Shown one piece after another: positions 7,538-16,239 of a stretch of 39,605 nt of DNA (position 1 is the stretch's first letter; each line of letters starts with the position of its first letter). The position numbers and the translations under genes are program-made. The stretch spans positions 1 to 39,605 of the forward strand of contig JAJZMB010000097.1 of assembly GCA_021803205.1 (NCBI GenBank), in the 5' to 3' direction. The DNA is from Bacillota bacterium. GTDB taxonomy: Bacteria > Bacillota > Sulfobacillia > RBS10-35 > JAJYVN01. The notes under the pieces are model-generated. The model was given only the letters and a program-made list of their open reading frames with translations. It had not been told where the DNA came from and searched no databases.

Positions 7538-8482
7538 ATGGAGGTCATCCCGCTCACGCCGCGGGGATACTGCTACGGCGTCGTCGACGCACTGACGTTG
7601 GCGCAGCGGGTGGCGGCGGATCCCCACGTGCCCCGGCCCATCCATGTCCTTGGCATGATCGTCCACAACCGGCACGTGGTTGACGAACTGTCGCGGCAGG
7701 GCATCGTCACTGTCGACGGCGCTGACCGAGCCGCGCTCCTGGAACGCATCGACCTGGGCACGGTGATCTTCACCGCCCACGGCGTCTCGCCGCAGGTGAA
7801 GGCGCGCGCGCGGGCCCGCGGCCTCACCTGCTTTGACGCCACCTGCCCGGACGTGACCCGAACGCACGAGGTCATCGGCGATCGCGCGGCACGGGGCGTG
7901 GAGATCATTTACATCGGCAAGAAGGGGCATCCCGAGCCGGAGGGCGCCATGGGCGTCGCTCCCGGACACGTCCATCTGATCGAGACCGAGGCGGACTTGG
8001 ACGCGCTGCGGCTGCCGGAGGGGCCGGTGGCGGTTGTGACCCAGACGACCCTCTCACAGTGGGACACGCAGGCGTTGATCAACGCCTGCCGTCGGCGCTA
8101 CCCACAGGCGGAGGTGTGGAACGAGATCTGCCGGGCCACCCAGGAGCGCCAGGAGGCGGTTGCGACCCAGGCCGGCTCGGCCGAACTGCTGCTGGTGGTG
8201 GGGGACGCGCGCAGCAACAACAGCAACCGCCTGGTGCAGGTGGCGCGCGAGATCGCCGGGCGACCGGCGTACCGCATCGACAGCGTAGAGGACATCCGCC
8301 CGGAGTGGCTGGCGGGCGTGCGGACGGTGGCCGTGACCGCGGGCAGTTCCACGCCCACGCAACTGACCAAGCAGGTGATCGACTACCTGCGGGCCCTCCC
8401 GCCCGGAGAGGCGGCGCCGCCGCCACCCGCGCGCAGCGCGGCGGTTCGCCTGCCCGGAGCGGGAGGCCGCGCCCGTGTCTGA
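7538..8482 (+). CDS. ispH: 4-hydroxy-3-methylbut-2-enyl diphosphate reductase
   Basis: IspH is the iron-sulfur enzyme of the last MEP-pathway step, reducing HMBPP to isopentenyl and dimethylallyl diphosphate in the cytosol. The protein is 314 residues, a normal length. The three Cys ligands of the cluster are present: Cys12 (GYCYGV), Cys103 (ATCPDV) and Cys198 (EICRATQERQ). The substrate-binding motifs HNRHVV, TAHGV, TQTT, RSNNSNRL and TAGSSTP are also present. I chose the ATG at 7538 because AGGAGG lies at 7525-7530 and the resulting N-terminus matches the family; the open frame upstream is a Big_2 remnant. The last 25 or so residues are Pro/Ala/Arg-rich and not conserved. It stands alone, followed by tRNA genes. 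Confidence 0.95.
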   Translation: MEVIPLTPRGYCYGVVDALTLAQRVAADPHVPRPIHVLGMIVHNRHVVDELSRQGIVTVDGADRAALLERIDLGTVIFTAHGVSPQVKARARARGLTCFDATCPDVTRTHEVIGDRAARGVEIIYIGKKGHPEPEGAMGVAPGHVHLIETEADLDALRLPEGPVAVVTQTTLSQWDTQALINACRRRYPQAEVWNEICRATQERQEAVATQAGSAELLLVVGDARSNNSNRLVQVAREIAGRPAYRIDSVEDIRPEWLAGVRTVAVTAGSSTPTQLTKQVIDYLRALPPGEAAPPPPARSAAVRLPGAGGRARV

Positions 8483-8623
8483 TCCGCGGCGGTGGAGTCC
8501 TGGCAAAGTGCGGTTGCCCGTTGATCTTCCGGTGCCCCGGAGTCGCGATTGTTCATCGCCGGCAGATCCCCGGCGGCGACGGGAGCGACCTTGCCGAGTC
8601 CCTGTCCGTGGCCGAGATAGGGC

Positions 8624-8653
8624 TTGCGTCCCTTCCGCCTTCACCTGTATAAT
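8624..8653 (+). promoter_or_regulatory. tRNA operon promoter
   Basis: TTGCGT (8624-8629) and a perfect TATAAT (8648-8653) are separated by 18 bases. Transcription would begin near 8660, about 13 bases before the first tRNA. Confidence 0.65.
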
Positions 8654-8672
8654 CCGCCTGCGTACCGGCCGG

Positions 8673-8759
8673 GCGGGCGTGGCGGAATGGCAGACGCGCC
8701 AGCCTTAGGAGCTGGTGGGCCAGGTACCCGTGAGAGTTCGAGTCTCTCCGCCCGCACCA
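8673..8759 (+). tRNA. tRNA-Leu (anticodon TAG)
   Basis: A class II tRNA with acceptor arms GCGGGCG and CGCCCGC, a long variable arm and T arm GAGAGTTCGAGTCTCTC. The anticodon stem is CCAGC/GCTGG with loop CTTAGGA, giving anticodon TAG (codon CUA and wobble CUN). The 3' CCA is encoded (8757-8759). It is 14 bases ahead of tRNA-Gly and shares its promoter. Confidence 0.95.
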
Positions 8760-8773
8760 CCGTTCCGGCATCT

Positions 8774-8849
<76 letters not shown>

Positions 8850-8878
8850 TGAACGTCAAGAGCCTCACGATACAGTAC

Positions 8879-8913
8879 GGAACCCCCGCACAAGATGGTC
8901 GGCGGGGGGTTCC
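8879..8913 (+). terminator. Hairpin terminator after the tRNA pair
   Basis: GGAACCCCCGC (8879-8889) pairs with GCGGGGGGTTCC (8902-8913, one bulged G) and is followed by ATCTTAAAATT, a weak T-tract. It ends the two-tRNA transcript. Confidence 0.7.
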
Positions 8914-9163
8914 ATCTTAAAATTAGGATGCACCGGCAGGCCACCGAGGCCCCTTCAGTGACGGTCCGCTGCGGCCCTGTGGCGCGGAGCCGAAGACAAC
9001 CTCCATATGGTCCGAGGGTCGGCTGGTGTGCCCGTCCCTCTGCTACGCGAAGATCTGCCCCATGGTCGTCAGCGTCTCCCACCTTGTCTGGTCGCCTTAC
9101 GTGCCATGGCACCTCCTCGGATCGCGCAGGCTTTTCGGGCTGCACCCCTGCCACGTGCCACGT
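8914..9163. other. Non-coding stretch ahead of the nuo control region
   Basis: I see no gene here on either strand. Open frames on the minus strand that cross the tRNAs (with typical tRNA-shadow peptides such as GRRDLNPRP) are artefacts. No clear promoter boxes stand out. Confidence 0.6.
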
Positions 9164-9177
9164 TGCTTCCGGAAGCA
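9164..9177. repeat. 14-bp perfect palindrome upstream of nuoA
   Basis: TGCTTCCGGAAGCA is a perfect 14-bp dyad, 20 bases ahead of the Rex-like site. It could be a second regulator site of the nuo promoter region; nothing in the window identifies a binder. Confidence 0.5.
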
Positions 9178-9196
9178 CCAGACGTTTCTCCCGGCT

Positions 9197-9214
9197 TTGT
9201 GATTGAAAGCACAA
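9197..9214 (+). promoter_or_regulatory. Rex-type operator upstream of nuoA
   Basis: TTGTGATTGAAAGCACAA fits the TTG TG-N8-CACAA core of Rex operators over the exact 18-base length. Rex is the NADH-sensing repressor of Bacillota and Actinobacteria and is known to control nuo operons in Streptomyces. The site is 106 bases before the nuoA start. It predicts derepression of complex I when NADH rises. No rex gene is in the window. Confidence 0.65.
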
Positions 9215-9319
9215 GGTATGTGTTGCCGTCCGTCGAAACGCGCCACTCGGGATCACATCCGGCGCGCCGCGGGCGATTCCGGCGGCCTGCGGCCCGGAGG
9301 TGCCGGGGAGGGGTCCGGT

Positions 9320-9673
9320 ATGCCTGAGTACCAGGCCGTCGCGCTCTATCTCGGCGTAACGGCGGTCGTCGTGTTCCTGATCACCGGAAGCATCGGTCGC
9401 CTGCGTTCCGCCCGCCGCAGTGCCGCCGCGCGCATGCCATACGAGTGCGGTGTCGCCGCGGAGCCGGGCGTGGGGCCGCGGTTCCCGGTGCGCTTCTACC
9501 TGGTGGCGATGCTCTTTGTGATCCTCGACGTCGAGGCGGTCGCCTTCTACCCGTGGGGTCTGCGCCTGCGCGCCCTGGGCGCGCGCGGCCTCGCCGATAT
9601 GGCGGTCTTCGCCGTCGTTCTGGCCATCGGCTACGCGTACGTCTGGAAGAAGGGAGGTTTGGAGTGGCGATGA
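9320..9673 (+). CDS. nuoA: NADH-quinone oxidoreductase subunit A
   Basis: NuoA (117 residues) is a small membrane subunit of complex I that helps join the peripheral arm to the membrane arm near the quinone site. Three hydrophobic segments are visible (about 7-27, 60-80 and 87-107). Between them lies the conserved loop with the motif YECGV, whose Cys is the family's well-known loop cysteine, and the second segment has [14 protein letters not shown], the family signature. I chose the ATG at 9320 because GGGGAGGGG lies just upstream (9305-9313); the open frame continues upstream without protein-like sequence. It is the first gene of the 14-gene operon and overlaps nuoB. Confidence 0.95.
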   Translation: MPEYQAVALYLGVTAVVVFLITGSIGRLRSARRSAAARMPYECGVAAEPGVGPRFPVRFYLVAMLFVILDVEAVAFYPWGLRLRALGARGLADMAVFAVVLAIGYAYVWKKGGLEWR

Positions 9674-10179
9674 GCGACGAAGGCGGGATGCCGTTCCTAT
9701 TGACGTCCCTGGACCAGATGACGCGCTGGGCTCAGCGCAATTCGCTCTGGCCGTTGACGATGGGCCTGGCCTGCTGCGCCATCGAGATGATGGCCCTGGT
9801 GACCCCGCGCTTCGATTCGGCGCGGTTCGGGGCGGAGGTCTTCCGCGGCTCGCCGCGCCAGGCCGATCTGATGATCGTCTCCGGTCGGGTCTGCCACAAG
9901 ATGGTGCCGGTCATCCGGCAGCTGTTCGAGCAGATGGCCGAGCCCAAGTGGGTCATGTCGATGGGCGCCTGCGCCTCCTCCGGGGGTACGTTCAACAACT
10001 ACGCCGTGGTTCAGGGTGTGGACCAGATCCTTCCCGTCGACGTCTACGTGCCGGGATGCCCTCCCACGCCGGAGGCGGTGCTGCAGGCGATCGTCGCCCT
10101 GCAGGAGCGTATCGCGCGCGGTGGGGCACGGACGGCGGGCCGCCGTCCGGCCGCAGGGGTGGTGGGCGCCCGTGGCTGA
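9670..10179 (+). CDS. nuoB: NADH-quinone oxidoreductase subunit B
   Basis: NuoB (169 residues) carries cluster N2, the final [4Fe-4S] centre that passes electrons to quinone. The four Cys ligands are present: the tandem Cys35-Cys36 (LACCAIEMM), Cys101 (GACASSGG) and Cys130 (PGCPPTPE). The ATG at 9670 overlaps the nuoA stop. A GTG at 9664, placed six bases after GGGAGG (9652-9657), is an equally good start and would add two residues. The tail after about residue 150 is Ala/Gly/Arg-rich and not conserved. Confidence 0.95.
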   Translation: MSDEGGMPFLLTSLDQMTRWAQRNSLWPLTMGLACCAIEMMALVTPRFDSARFGAEVFRGSPRQADLMIVSGRVCHKMVPVIRQLFEQMAEPKWVMSMGACASSGGTFNNYAVVQGVDQILPVDVYVPGCPPTPEAVLQAIVALQERIARGGARTAGRRPAAGVVGARG

Positions 10180-10771
10180 AGAGGCCAAGCCGGCGGCACC
10201 CATCCAATCCTCCGCGCCGGCGCCCGCGGTTTCGGCCGCCGCTGCACCGGAGGCGGCGCCCGTCCCGGCGCCCCCGGCCCTTCCCGATTGGGCGCAGGCG
10301 GTGCGCGCCGCGTCACCCGAGGGGATCGTGGCGGTGCTCGGGCTGCCGGGCGGGGACGGAGCGGCCGATGTGCCCACGTTCGAGATCCAGCCGGAGCATT
10401 GGTTCGCTGTCGTCGCGACCGTGAAGATGCAGGGATTCACGGCTTTCACCGACCTGACCGCGGTGGATCATCCCGAGCGTTCCCCCCGCTGTGACGTGGT
10501 GCTTCACCTGCGTGATCTGCGGGAGGGGCGACTGGTGCGCTGCCGCACGCGGGTGGGGGAGTCGGATGCTCTGGCCTCTATCGAGCCGCTCTTCGCCGGC
10601 GCTGGGTGGCCTGAGCGCGAGGTCTTCGATCTGTTCGGCGTGCGCTTCAACGGCAATGCTGACCTGCGGCGGCTCATGCTGCCCGACGACTGGCAGGGGC
10701 ATCCGCTGCGCCGCGACTATCCGCTCATCGGCCCGAGGGCGCTGGATCCGGATGGTCCGTACGCGGTGTAG
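10172..10771 (+). CDS. nuoC: NADH-quinone oxidoreductase subunit C
   Basis: NuoC (199 residues) is a peripheral-arm subunit that packs against NuoD and lacks cofactors. The conserved block is in the C-terminal half: [15 protein letters not shown], then [41 protein letters not shown], the family signature. Residues 5-45 form an Ala/Pro-rich, probably disordered extension not typical of the family. The GTG at 10172 overlaps the end of nuoB by 8 bases. NuoC and NuoD are separate proteins here, unlike the fused NuoCD of Escherichia coli. A 188-base spacer follows, the largest in the operon. Confidence 0.93.
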   Translation: MAEEAKPAAPIQSSAPAPAVSAAAAPEAAPVPAPPALPDWAQAVRAASPEGIVAVLGLPGGDGAADVPTFEIQPEHWFAVVATVKMQGFTAFTDLTAVDHPERSPRCDVVLHLRDLREGRLVRCRTRVGESDALASIEPLFAGAGWPEREVFDLFGVRFNGNADLRRLMLPDDWQGHPLRRDYPLIGPRALDPDGPYAV

Positions 10772-10959
10772 CGGCAGGTGCTGCAGCGCCGCGCCCGGGC
10801 GCCGCCCGGGTGGGATGGCGCCCCTCTGAGGGCTCTCCGTTATGCGGGGCGTTGCCGGGTAAGCGTCGATCCCGGCCGGCAGGAGGGCCGCATCGATCGA
10901 CGGGCAGGGATGTGGAGGGACCGCGTTCACGCGGCCACGGTTTCGGAGGTGACTCCCGT

Positions 10960-12126
10960 TTGGCGGAGACGACGGTGGTGAACATGGGCCCGCAGCACCC
11001 CGCCACGCACGGCGTGCTGCGTCTGGTCCTGGAGCTCGACGGCGAGACCGTCGTGCGTTGTGTACCGGAGATCGGCTACCTGCACACGGGCATCGAGAAA
11101 AACGCCGAGCACCATACCTGGCAGCAGGCCGTGACCGACACCGATCGCATGGACTACCTCTCGCCGCTGATGAATAACCTCGGCTTCTGCCTGGCGGCCG
11201 AGCGCCTGCTGGACCTCGAGGTGCCCCCGCGCTGCCGGTACATCCGCGTGCTGATGTCGGAACTCTCACGGATCGCCTCGCACCTGGTGTGGCTCGGGAC
11301 CTATGCCCTGGACCTGGGCGCACAGAGCGTGTATTTCTATGCCTTCCAGGCACGCGAGGCCATCCTCGACATGTACGAGACGGTTTCCGGCGCGCGCATG
11401 AACCTATCGTACATCCGTGTGGGCGGCCTGCAGTACGACATCCCGCCGCAACTCCCGGGGATGGTCGAGCGCTTCCTGCAGGAGTTCCCGCGCTGGGTGC
11501 ACGACTTCCGCGCCCTGCTTGACGACAACCCTATCTTTGTCGGCAGGACGCGCGGCATCGGTCTGATGAATGCCGAGCAGTGCATGAACTTCGGCGTCAC
11601 CGGCCCGTCCCTGCGTGCCGCCGGCGTGGCGTTCGACCTGCGCAAGTCCGCGCCCTACAGCGGGTACGAGCAATTCGAGTTCGACGTGCCGACGCGCGCT
11701 GAGGGTGATTGCTACGCCCGCTACGCGGTGCGCCTGGACGAGATGGAGCAGAGCGCGGCGATCGTGCGCCAGGCCATCGACGGCCTGCCCTCGGGCCAGT
11801 GGCGCAGCCCTGACCGCAAGATCACGCTGCCGCCGCGCGAGGAGCTCAAAACCTCGATGGAATCGTTGATCCATCACTTCAAACTCGCCAGCCAGGGGTT
11901 CAGGGTTCCGGCGGGCGAGGTTTACCAGGCCATCGAGAGCCCGCGCGGGGAACTCGGGTTCTTCGTGGCCAGCGACGGCGGCACGCATCCCTACCGGATG
12001 CACGTGCGGGCGCCGTCGTACTACAACACGCAGGCGCTCAAGCACATGCTCGACGGGCAACTTGTGGCCGACGCGGTCGCCGCCGTGGGCAGCCTCGACA
12101 TGATCATGGGGGAGGTGGACCGCTGA
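10960..12126 (+). CDS. nuoD: NADH-quinone oxidoreductase subunit D
   Basis: NuoD (388 residues) is the 49-kDa-type subunit that forms the quinone-reducing chamber with NuoB; it is related to the large subunit of NiFe hydrogenases. The N-terminus shows NMGPQHPATHGVLRL, whose HPATHG loop lines the quinone site, followed by PEIGYLHTGIEKNAE. I chose the TTG at 10960 because GGAGGTG (10946-10952) is seven bases upstream and the conserved domain starts about eight residues later. Longer reading frames upstream contain no family sequence. The gene ends in a TGATG overlap with nuoE. The C-terminus DMIMGEVDR is the usual end. Confidence 0.94.
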   Translation: MAETTVVNMGPQHPATHGVLRLVLELDGETVVRCVPEIGYLHTGIEKNAEHHTWQQAVTDTDRMDYLSPLMNNLGFCLAAERLLDLEVPPRCRYIRVLMSELSRIASHLVWLGTYALDLGAQSVYFYAFQAREAILDMYETVSGARMNLSYIRVGGLQYDIPPQLPGMVERFLQEFPRWVHDFRALLDDNPIFVGRTRGIGLMNAEQCMNFGVTGPSLRAAGVAFDLRKSAPYSGYEQFEFDVPTRAEGDCYARYAVRLDEMEQSAAIVRQAIDGLPSGQWRSPDRKITLPPREELKTSMESLIHHFKLASQGFRVPAGEVYQAIESPRGELGFFVASDGGTHPYRMHVRAPSYYNTQALKHMLDGQLVADAVAAVGSLDMIMGEVDR

Positions 12127-12596
12127 TGCCGTGGGACGCCCAGGCCGCCGACGCCGTCGTCGCCAAATACCCCTCCCCGCGCTCCGCCATCCTGCCGCTG
12201 CTCTGGCTCGGTCAGAACAGCGACGGCCACGTCACTCCGGAGACGGTGGAGCGCGTGGCGGACCGGCTCGGCCTCAACATCAGCGATGTGGAGTCGGTGC
12301 TTTCCTTTTACACGATGTTCCGTACCAGCCCCCCGGCGCGGCACCGGCTGCAGATCTGCCGCAGCCTCGCCTGCGCGATGAAGGGCGCCGAGGAGATCCT
12401 GGAGCATATCGCAGCCGCGACAGGCGTCGCGGCCGGGGAGCAATCCGCCGACGGCGGTTTCAGCGTCGAGGTGGTGGAGTGCATCGCGGCGTGCGACCAC
12501 GCCCCGGCGTACCTCTGCGACGAGCGGATGGGTGGGCCCCTCTCCCCGCAGAAGGCGCTGCGACTTCTGCGGGGAGAGGGGGGTGACGAGCAATGA
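12126..12596 (+). CDS. nuoE: NADH-quinone oxidoreductase subunit E
   Basis: NuoE (156 residues) is a thioredoxin-fold [2Fe-2S] protein of the NADH-dehydrogenase module (cluster N1a). Its four ligands are Cys78 and Cys83 (CRSLAC) and Cys119 and Cys123 (CIAAC). The helical N-terminal region has the expected VTPETVERVADRLGL and VLSFYTMF motifs. Start and stop overlap nuoD and nuoF, consistent with translational coupling within the E-F-G module. Confidence 0.95.
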   Translation: MPWDAQAADAVVAKYPSPRSAILPLLWLGQNSDGHVTPETVERVADRLGLNISDVESVLSFYTMFRTSPPARHRLQICRSLACAMKGAEEILEHIAAATGVAAGEQSADGGFSVEVVECIAACDHAPAYLCDERMGGPLSPQKALRLLRGEGGDEQ

Positions 12597-13882
12597 TCAG
12601 ACGCATCCTCACCGAAGGCATCGATGAATTCGACATGACCCGTCTCGATGTCTATCGTTCCCGCGGAGGCTACCAGGCGCTGGCCAAAGCGCTCAGAACG
12701 ATGTCTCCGGACGATGTCGCGGACGAGGTCAAGACCAGCGGCCTGCGGGGGCGCGGCGGTGCCGGCGTGGCGGCTTCCTTCAAGTGGAGCACCCTGCCCG
12801 CCGACGGTAGGCCGCGTTACCTGATTCTCAACGGTGACGAGAGTGAGCCGGGGTCCTTCTCCGGACGGATGCTGATCCAGAAGAACCCGCACATGATCAT
12901 CGAGGGTGCCCTGCTGTCAGCGTATGCCTGCAGGATGGCGCGGGTGTTCATCTACCTGCGCGGCGAGTTCTACGAGGGCGCGGAGATTATGCGGCGCGCC
13001 GTGGAGGAGGCGCGCGCCGCGGGGTTCATCGGCGAGCGGATCCTCGGCACGGACTTCAGCCAGGAGGTGGTGGTCCACCGCGGTGCCGGCGCCTACATCT
13101 GCGGCGAGGAGACCGCGATCATGGAGTCGCTGGAGGGTAAGCGCGGGCATCCGCGCACCAAGCCGCCCTTTCCGACGGCGGCCGGCCTCTACGGCATGCC
13201 CACGGTGATCAACAACGTCGAGACCATCGCCAACGTTGCGCCGATCGTGGCCAACGGAGGTGCCTGGTTCGCGGCGATCGGCCCGGAGAAGTCGCCCGGC
13301 ACCAAGGTCTGCTCGGTCTCCGGCCGTGTACGCCGTCCCGGGAACTACGAGATCGAGATGGGCACCCCGCTGCGTGAACTGATCGAGGAGCACGCTGGCG
13401 GTCTGGAGCCAGGGCACGAGTTGAAATTTATCCTGCCCGCCGGCGCGAGTTCGGCGTTGATCCAACCCAAAAATCTGGACGTGTCGCTGGATTACGACTC
13501 CCTGGGTGCCATTCGCTCCATGCTCGGTTCCGCCGGCATGCTGGTCTGCGACGAGCGGGACTGCGCCGTGCATGTGGCCTATCTCGGCGCGCGCTTCTAC
13601 CACCACGAATCCTGTGGCAAGTGCACCCCCTGCCGCGAGGGGACGGGTTGGACCGAACGCGTGCTGCACCGCATGGAGCACGGCCTCGGCCGGTCCGGTG
13701 ACACCAGGCGCCTGGAGGAACTCTGCCGGGGCATCGGCGGCCGCAAGTGCCTTTGCCTCCTCGGCGACTTCTCCGTGACCTACCTGCAGTCGGCCCTGGC
13801 CAACTTCCACGACGAGTTCGAGGCGCACGAGCACGGCGGTCCCTGCCCGGTCACCGCCGCCCTGGAGGTGTCCGTCCGATGA
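12593..13882 (+). CDS. nuoF: NADH-quinone oxidoreductase subunit F, NADH-binding
   Basis: NuoF (429 residues) binds NADH and FMN and carries [4Fe-4S] cluster N3. The FMN loop (GLRGRGGAG, about 50-58), the NGDESEPGSF loop (80-89), AGAYICGEETA and KPPFP are recognisable. N3 ligands are Cys341, Cys344 and Cys347 (CGKCTPC) and a fourth Cys at 386 or 388. Two positions that are normally Phe in the NADH pocket are changed: GGAGF is GGAGV (Val59) and the Phe eight residues on is Thr67. The PTG of GFPTG is AAS, and the usual NADESEP is NGDESEP. The acidic residue that favours NADH (Glu85) is kept, so NADH remains the likely substrate. The ATG overlaps the end of nuoE. Confidence 0.94.
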   Translation: MIRRILTEGIDEFDMTRLDVYRSRGGYQALAKALRTMSPDDVADEVKTSGLRGRGGAGVAASFKWSTLPADGRPRYLILNGDESEPGSFSGRMLIQKNPHMIIEGALLSAYACRMARVFIYLRGEFYEGAEIMRRAVEEARAAGFIGERILGTDFSQEVVVHRGAGAYICGEETAIMESLEGKRGHPRTKPPFPTAAGLYGMPTVINNVETIANVAPIVANGGAWFAAIGPEKSPGTKVCSVSGRVRRPGNYEIEMGTPLRELIEEHAGGLEPGHELKFILPAGASSALIQPKNLDVSLDYDSLGAIRSMLGSAGMLVCDERDCAVHVAYLGARFYHHESCGKCTPCREGTGWTERVLHRMEHGLGRSGDTRRLEELCRGIGGRKCLCLLGDFSVTYLQSALANFHDEFEAHEHGGPCPVTAALEVSVR

Positions 13883-16239
13883 GCAGCAATCCCCCGGCGC
13901 AGAGCCCGGCAGGGGCCCGGCCGGCCGTGGACGGTCCCCGCCCGGCGGCGCCGGCCGTCTCGCCTCCGCCCCCGGCGACCGTGACTTGCACCATCGACGG
14001 CAAGCCGTACACCTTCCCGCGCGGTACGTTGATCGTGAACGCGGTGCGCCAGGTGGGCCACCCGATCCCGTACTACTGCTATCATCAGAAGCTCGCGCCC
14101 GTCGGGGCCTGCCGGGTGTGCATGGTCTCGGTCCTGGGCGCCCCGCTGACCCGGCCGGGCATGGGGCCGATCGTCACCACGGGTTGCACCACCCCGGTGT
14201 TCGAGGGGCTGGAGATCGAAACCATGTCGGAGGCGGCCAAGCTGGCCCGCAAGCAGGTGCTGCAGTTTTTGCTGATCAACCATCCCCTGGACTGCCCCGT
14301 CTGCGACAAGGGCGGAGAGTGCGACCTGCAGGACTTCACGCTCGGCTACGGGCCCGGCGTCAGCGAGTTCGCCGAGCGCAAGATCCTGCGGCGCAAGGCG
14401 GACGACCTCGGGCCCTTCCTGGTCCTCGACCAGGAGCGCTGTATCCTGTGCCAGCGTTGTGTACGCTACGAGAACGAGGTGACGGGTGAGCAGAACCTGG
14501 TGCTCAAGGAGCGCGGCGACCGCACGGTCATCGACACCGGCCGCGGCGAGCCCTACTCCGGCTACTTCTCGGGCAACAACACCGAACTCTGCCCCGTCGG
14601 CGCTCTGACCAGCCGGACCTACCGCTTCAAGGCGCGGCCCTGGGACGTCCGTCCGGTGGCCACTGTCTGCCAGGGGTGCGCCGTCGGTTGCAACGCCACG
14701 GTGAACCTGCGCGGCGACCGGATTGTGCGCCTGCTGCTGCGCGACAACCCGCAGACCGACGGCGGATGGTTGTGTGACCGAGGCCGGTACGGCTTTGGTC
14801 ACACAACCGCTCCGGCGCGCCTTGACAGACCGCTGATCAAGCGCAACGGCGAACTGGTGGCGGCCTCGTGGGAGGATGCCGTTTCAGCCGCAGCGGCCGG
14901 CCTCAGGCAGGGCGCCGCGGTGCTGGGCGGTGGCCGCCTGACCGATGAGGAGGCGCTGCTGCTCAGCCAACTGGTGCGCGTGGGCCTGAAGACCAATGAC
15001 GTGGACTGGCGCGTGGGGTACCAGACCTTCGCGGCCCCGGAGGCGGTCGGGATGCAGGGGGCGCAGATCGGGGACATCGACGGCGCCGACCTGGTGCTCC
15101 TGTGCGACACCTCGCTGCTGGAAGAGGCCCCGGTGGTCGAGATCCGGCTTCGCCGGAGCGCTGGCCGGAACACGTCCGTCATCGACCTCGGCCCCGTCCG
15201 GAACTTCAGGCACGGCCCGAGCCGGCGCATCGCCTGCGCGCCGGAGGACCTTCCGGCCCGGATCGCCGCTCTGACCCCGGACTTTCAGGCGGCGAAGTCC
15301 CCCCTGATCGTCTGGGACGGCAGGGGCGGGGAAGCCTTGGCCGAGGCCATCCGCGGTCTGGGTGCGCGGGTGCTGGTCCCCGCGGAGTTCAACAACGCGC
15401 GCGGCGCGGAGATTGCCGGGCTTGTGCCGGACGCGCTGCCCGGGTACCACCGCCTGGACGAGGCGGCGGTCTTCTCGAAGGCGTGGGGAGCTGCGGTGCC
15501 CTCCGCGACAGGGCGCCACACGCAGGCCATCCTGGCGGCGACCGGAGGAGACGTGCAGGCGCTCTACCTGGTGGGTGCCAATCCCCTGCGGACGTTTCCG
15601 GACGGCGCGCTGGCGGCGGCCGCCCTGGACAGGGTCGGCTTTCTCGTGGTGCAGGACCTGTTCCTCACGGAGGCGGCGCACCGGGCGGATGTCGTTCTGC
15701 CCGCCCTCGGCCCCCTGGAGAAGGAGGGCCATGTCACGAACATGAGCGGCGTTCGCCAAGCCGTGCGGCGGATTGTCTCCGGTCCGTCGGGGGCTAAGGC
15801 TGATGGAGAGATCTTCCGGCTGTTGGCGGCGGCCCTTGGAGCGACGCTGGCGGATGTCCCGGCAGAGGTGGCGAGCGAGCCGGTGCGGCTCCGGCTACCG
15901 GCCGGTTCGGCGTCGACGCCCCCCGGGGAGGGTTTGCGCCTGATCGTGCGGCCGGCCCTGTTCGCTGGCGGCGGCACGGCGGCCCACGATCCGAACTTCG
16001 ATCCCGTGCGCGGGGGGACGGTGGTGCGGCTGCATCCGGAAGATGCCGCGGAACTGCAACTGGCCGAGGGTGACGCGGTGCATCTGCAGAGCGGAGGGAC
16101 GGCGCTCCGGGCTGTGGTCAGCAAGGACGGCGGTGTCGCGCGCGGTTACGCCGTCCTTGCCGCCCACGTCGCAGGCGTCCAGGGGCTTGGCCCTCGCGTG
16201 CGCGTCGCGCCTGCGCGTGCCGAGGTGACGGTCGGATGA
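13879..16239 (+). CDS. nuoG: NADH-quinone oxidoreductase subunit G
   Basis: NuoG (786 residues) is the large iron-sulfur subunit of the peripheral arm. After a Pro/Ala-rich extension of about 33 residues, it has a [2Fe-2S] ferredoxin domain (YYCYHQ, GACRVCMV, TTGC; N1b), the His-Cys3 motif of N5 (INHPLDCPVCDKGGECDL), and the N4 ligands (CILCQRC with a later CPVGALT). The motif CQGCAVGC followed by WLCDRGRY gives four Cys of the optional cluster N7, so this is an N7-containing type. The rest is the molybdopterin-oxidoreductase-like domain, which binds no molybdenum in complex I, ending with a domain of the molybdopterin dinucleotide-binding type. The ATG at 13879 overlaps the nuoF stop. Confidence 0.95.
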   Translation: MSSNPPAQSPAGARPAVDGPRPAAPAVSPPPPATVTCTIDGKPYTFPRGTLIVNAVRQVGHPIPYYCYHQKLAPVGACRVCMVSVLGAPLTRPGMGPIVTTGCTTPVFEGLEIETMSEAAKLARKQVLQFLLINHPLDCPVCDKGGECDLQDFTLGYGPGVSEFAERKILRRKADDLGPFLVLDQERCILCQRCVRYENEVTGEQNLVLKERGDRTVIDTGRGEPYSGYFSGNNTELCPVGALTSRTYRFKARPWDVRPVATVCQGCAVGCNATVNLRGDRIVRLLLRDNPQTDGGWLCDRGRYGFGHTTAPARLDRPLIKRNGELVAASWEDAVSAAAAGLRQGAAVLGGGRLTDEEALLLSQLVRVGLKTNDVDWRVGYQTFAAPEAVGMQGAQIGDIDGADLVLLCDTSLLEEAPVVEIRLRRSAGRNTSVIDLGPVRNFRHGPSRRIACAPEDLPARIAALTPDFQAAKSPLIVWDGRGGEALAEAIRGLGARVLVPAEFNNARGAEIAGLVPDALPGYHRLDEAAVFSKAWGAAVPSATGRHTQAILAATGGDVQALYLVGANPLRTFPDGALAAAALDRVGFLVVQDLFLTEAAHRADVVLPALGPLEKEGHVTNMSGVRQAVRRIVSGPSGAKADGEIFRLLAAALGATLADVPAEVASEPVRLRLPAGSASTPPGEGLRLIVRPALFAGGGTAAHDPNFDPVRGGTVVRLHPEDAAELQLAEGDAVHLQSGGTALRAVVSKDGGVARGYAVLAAHVAGVQGLGPRVRVAPARAEVTVG

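Noticed and set aside
6908..8482. A single 524-residue protein joining Big_2 repeats to IspH
   Set aside because: The frame is open throughout, but the joining stretch is not protein-like, the second Big_2 repeat is cut, and ispH has its own ribosome binding site and normal N-terminus at 7538.
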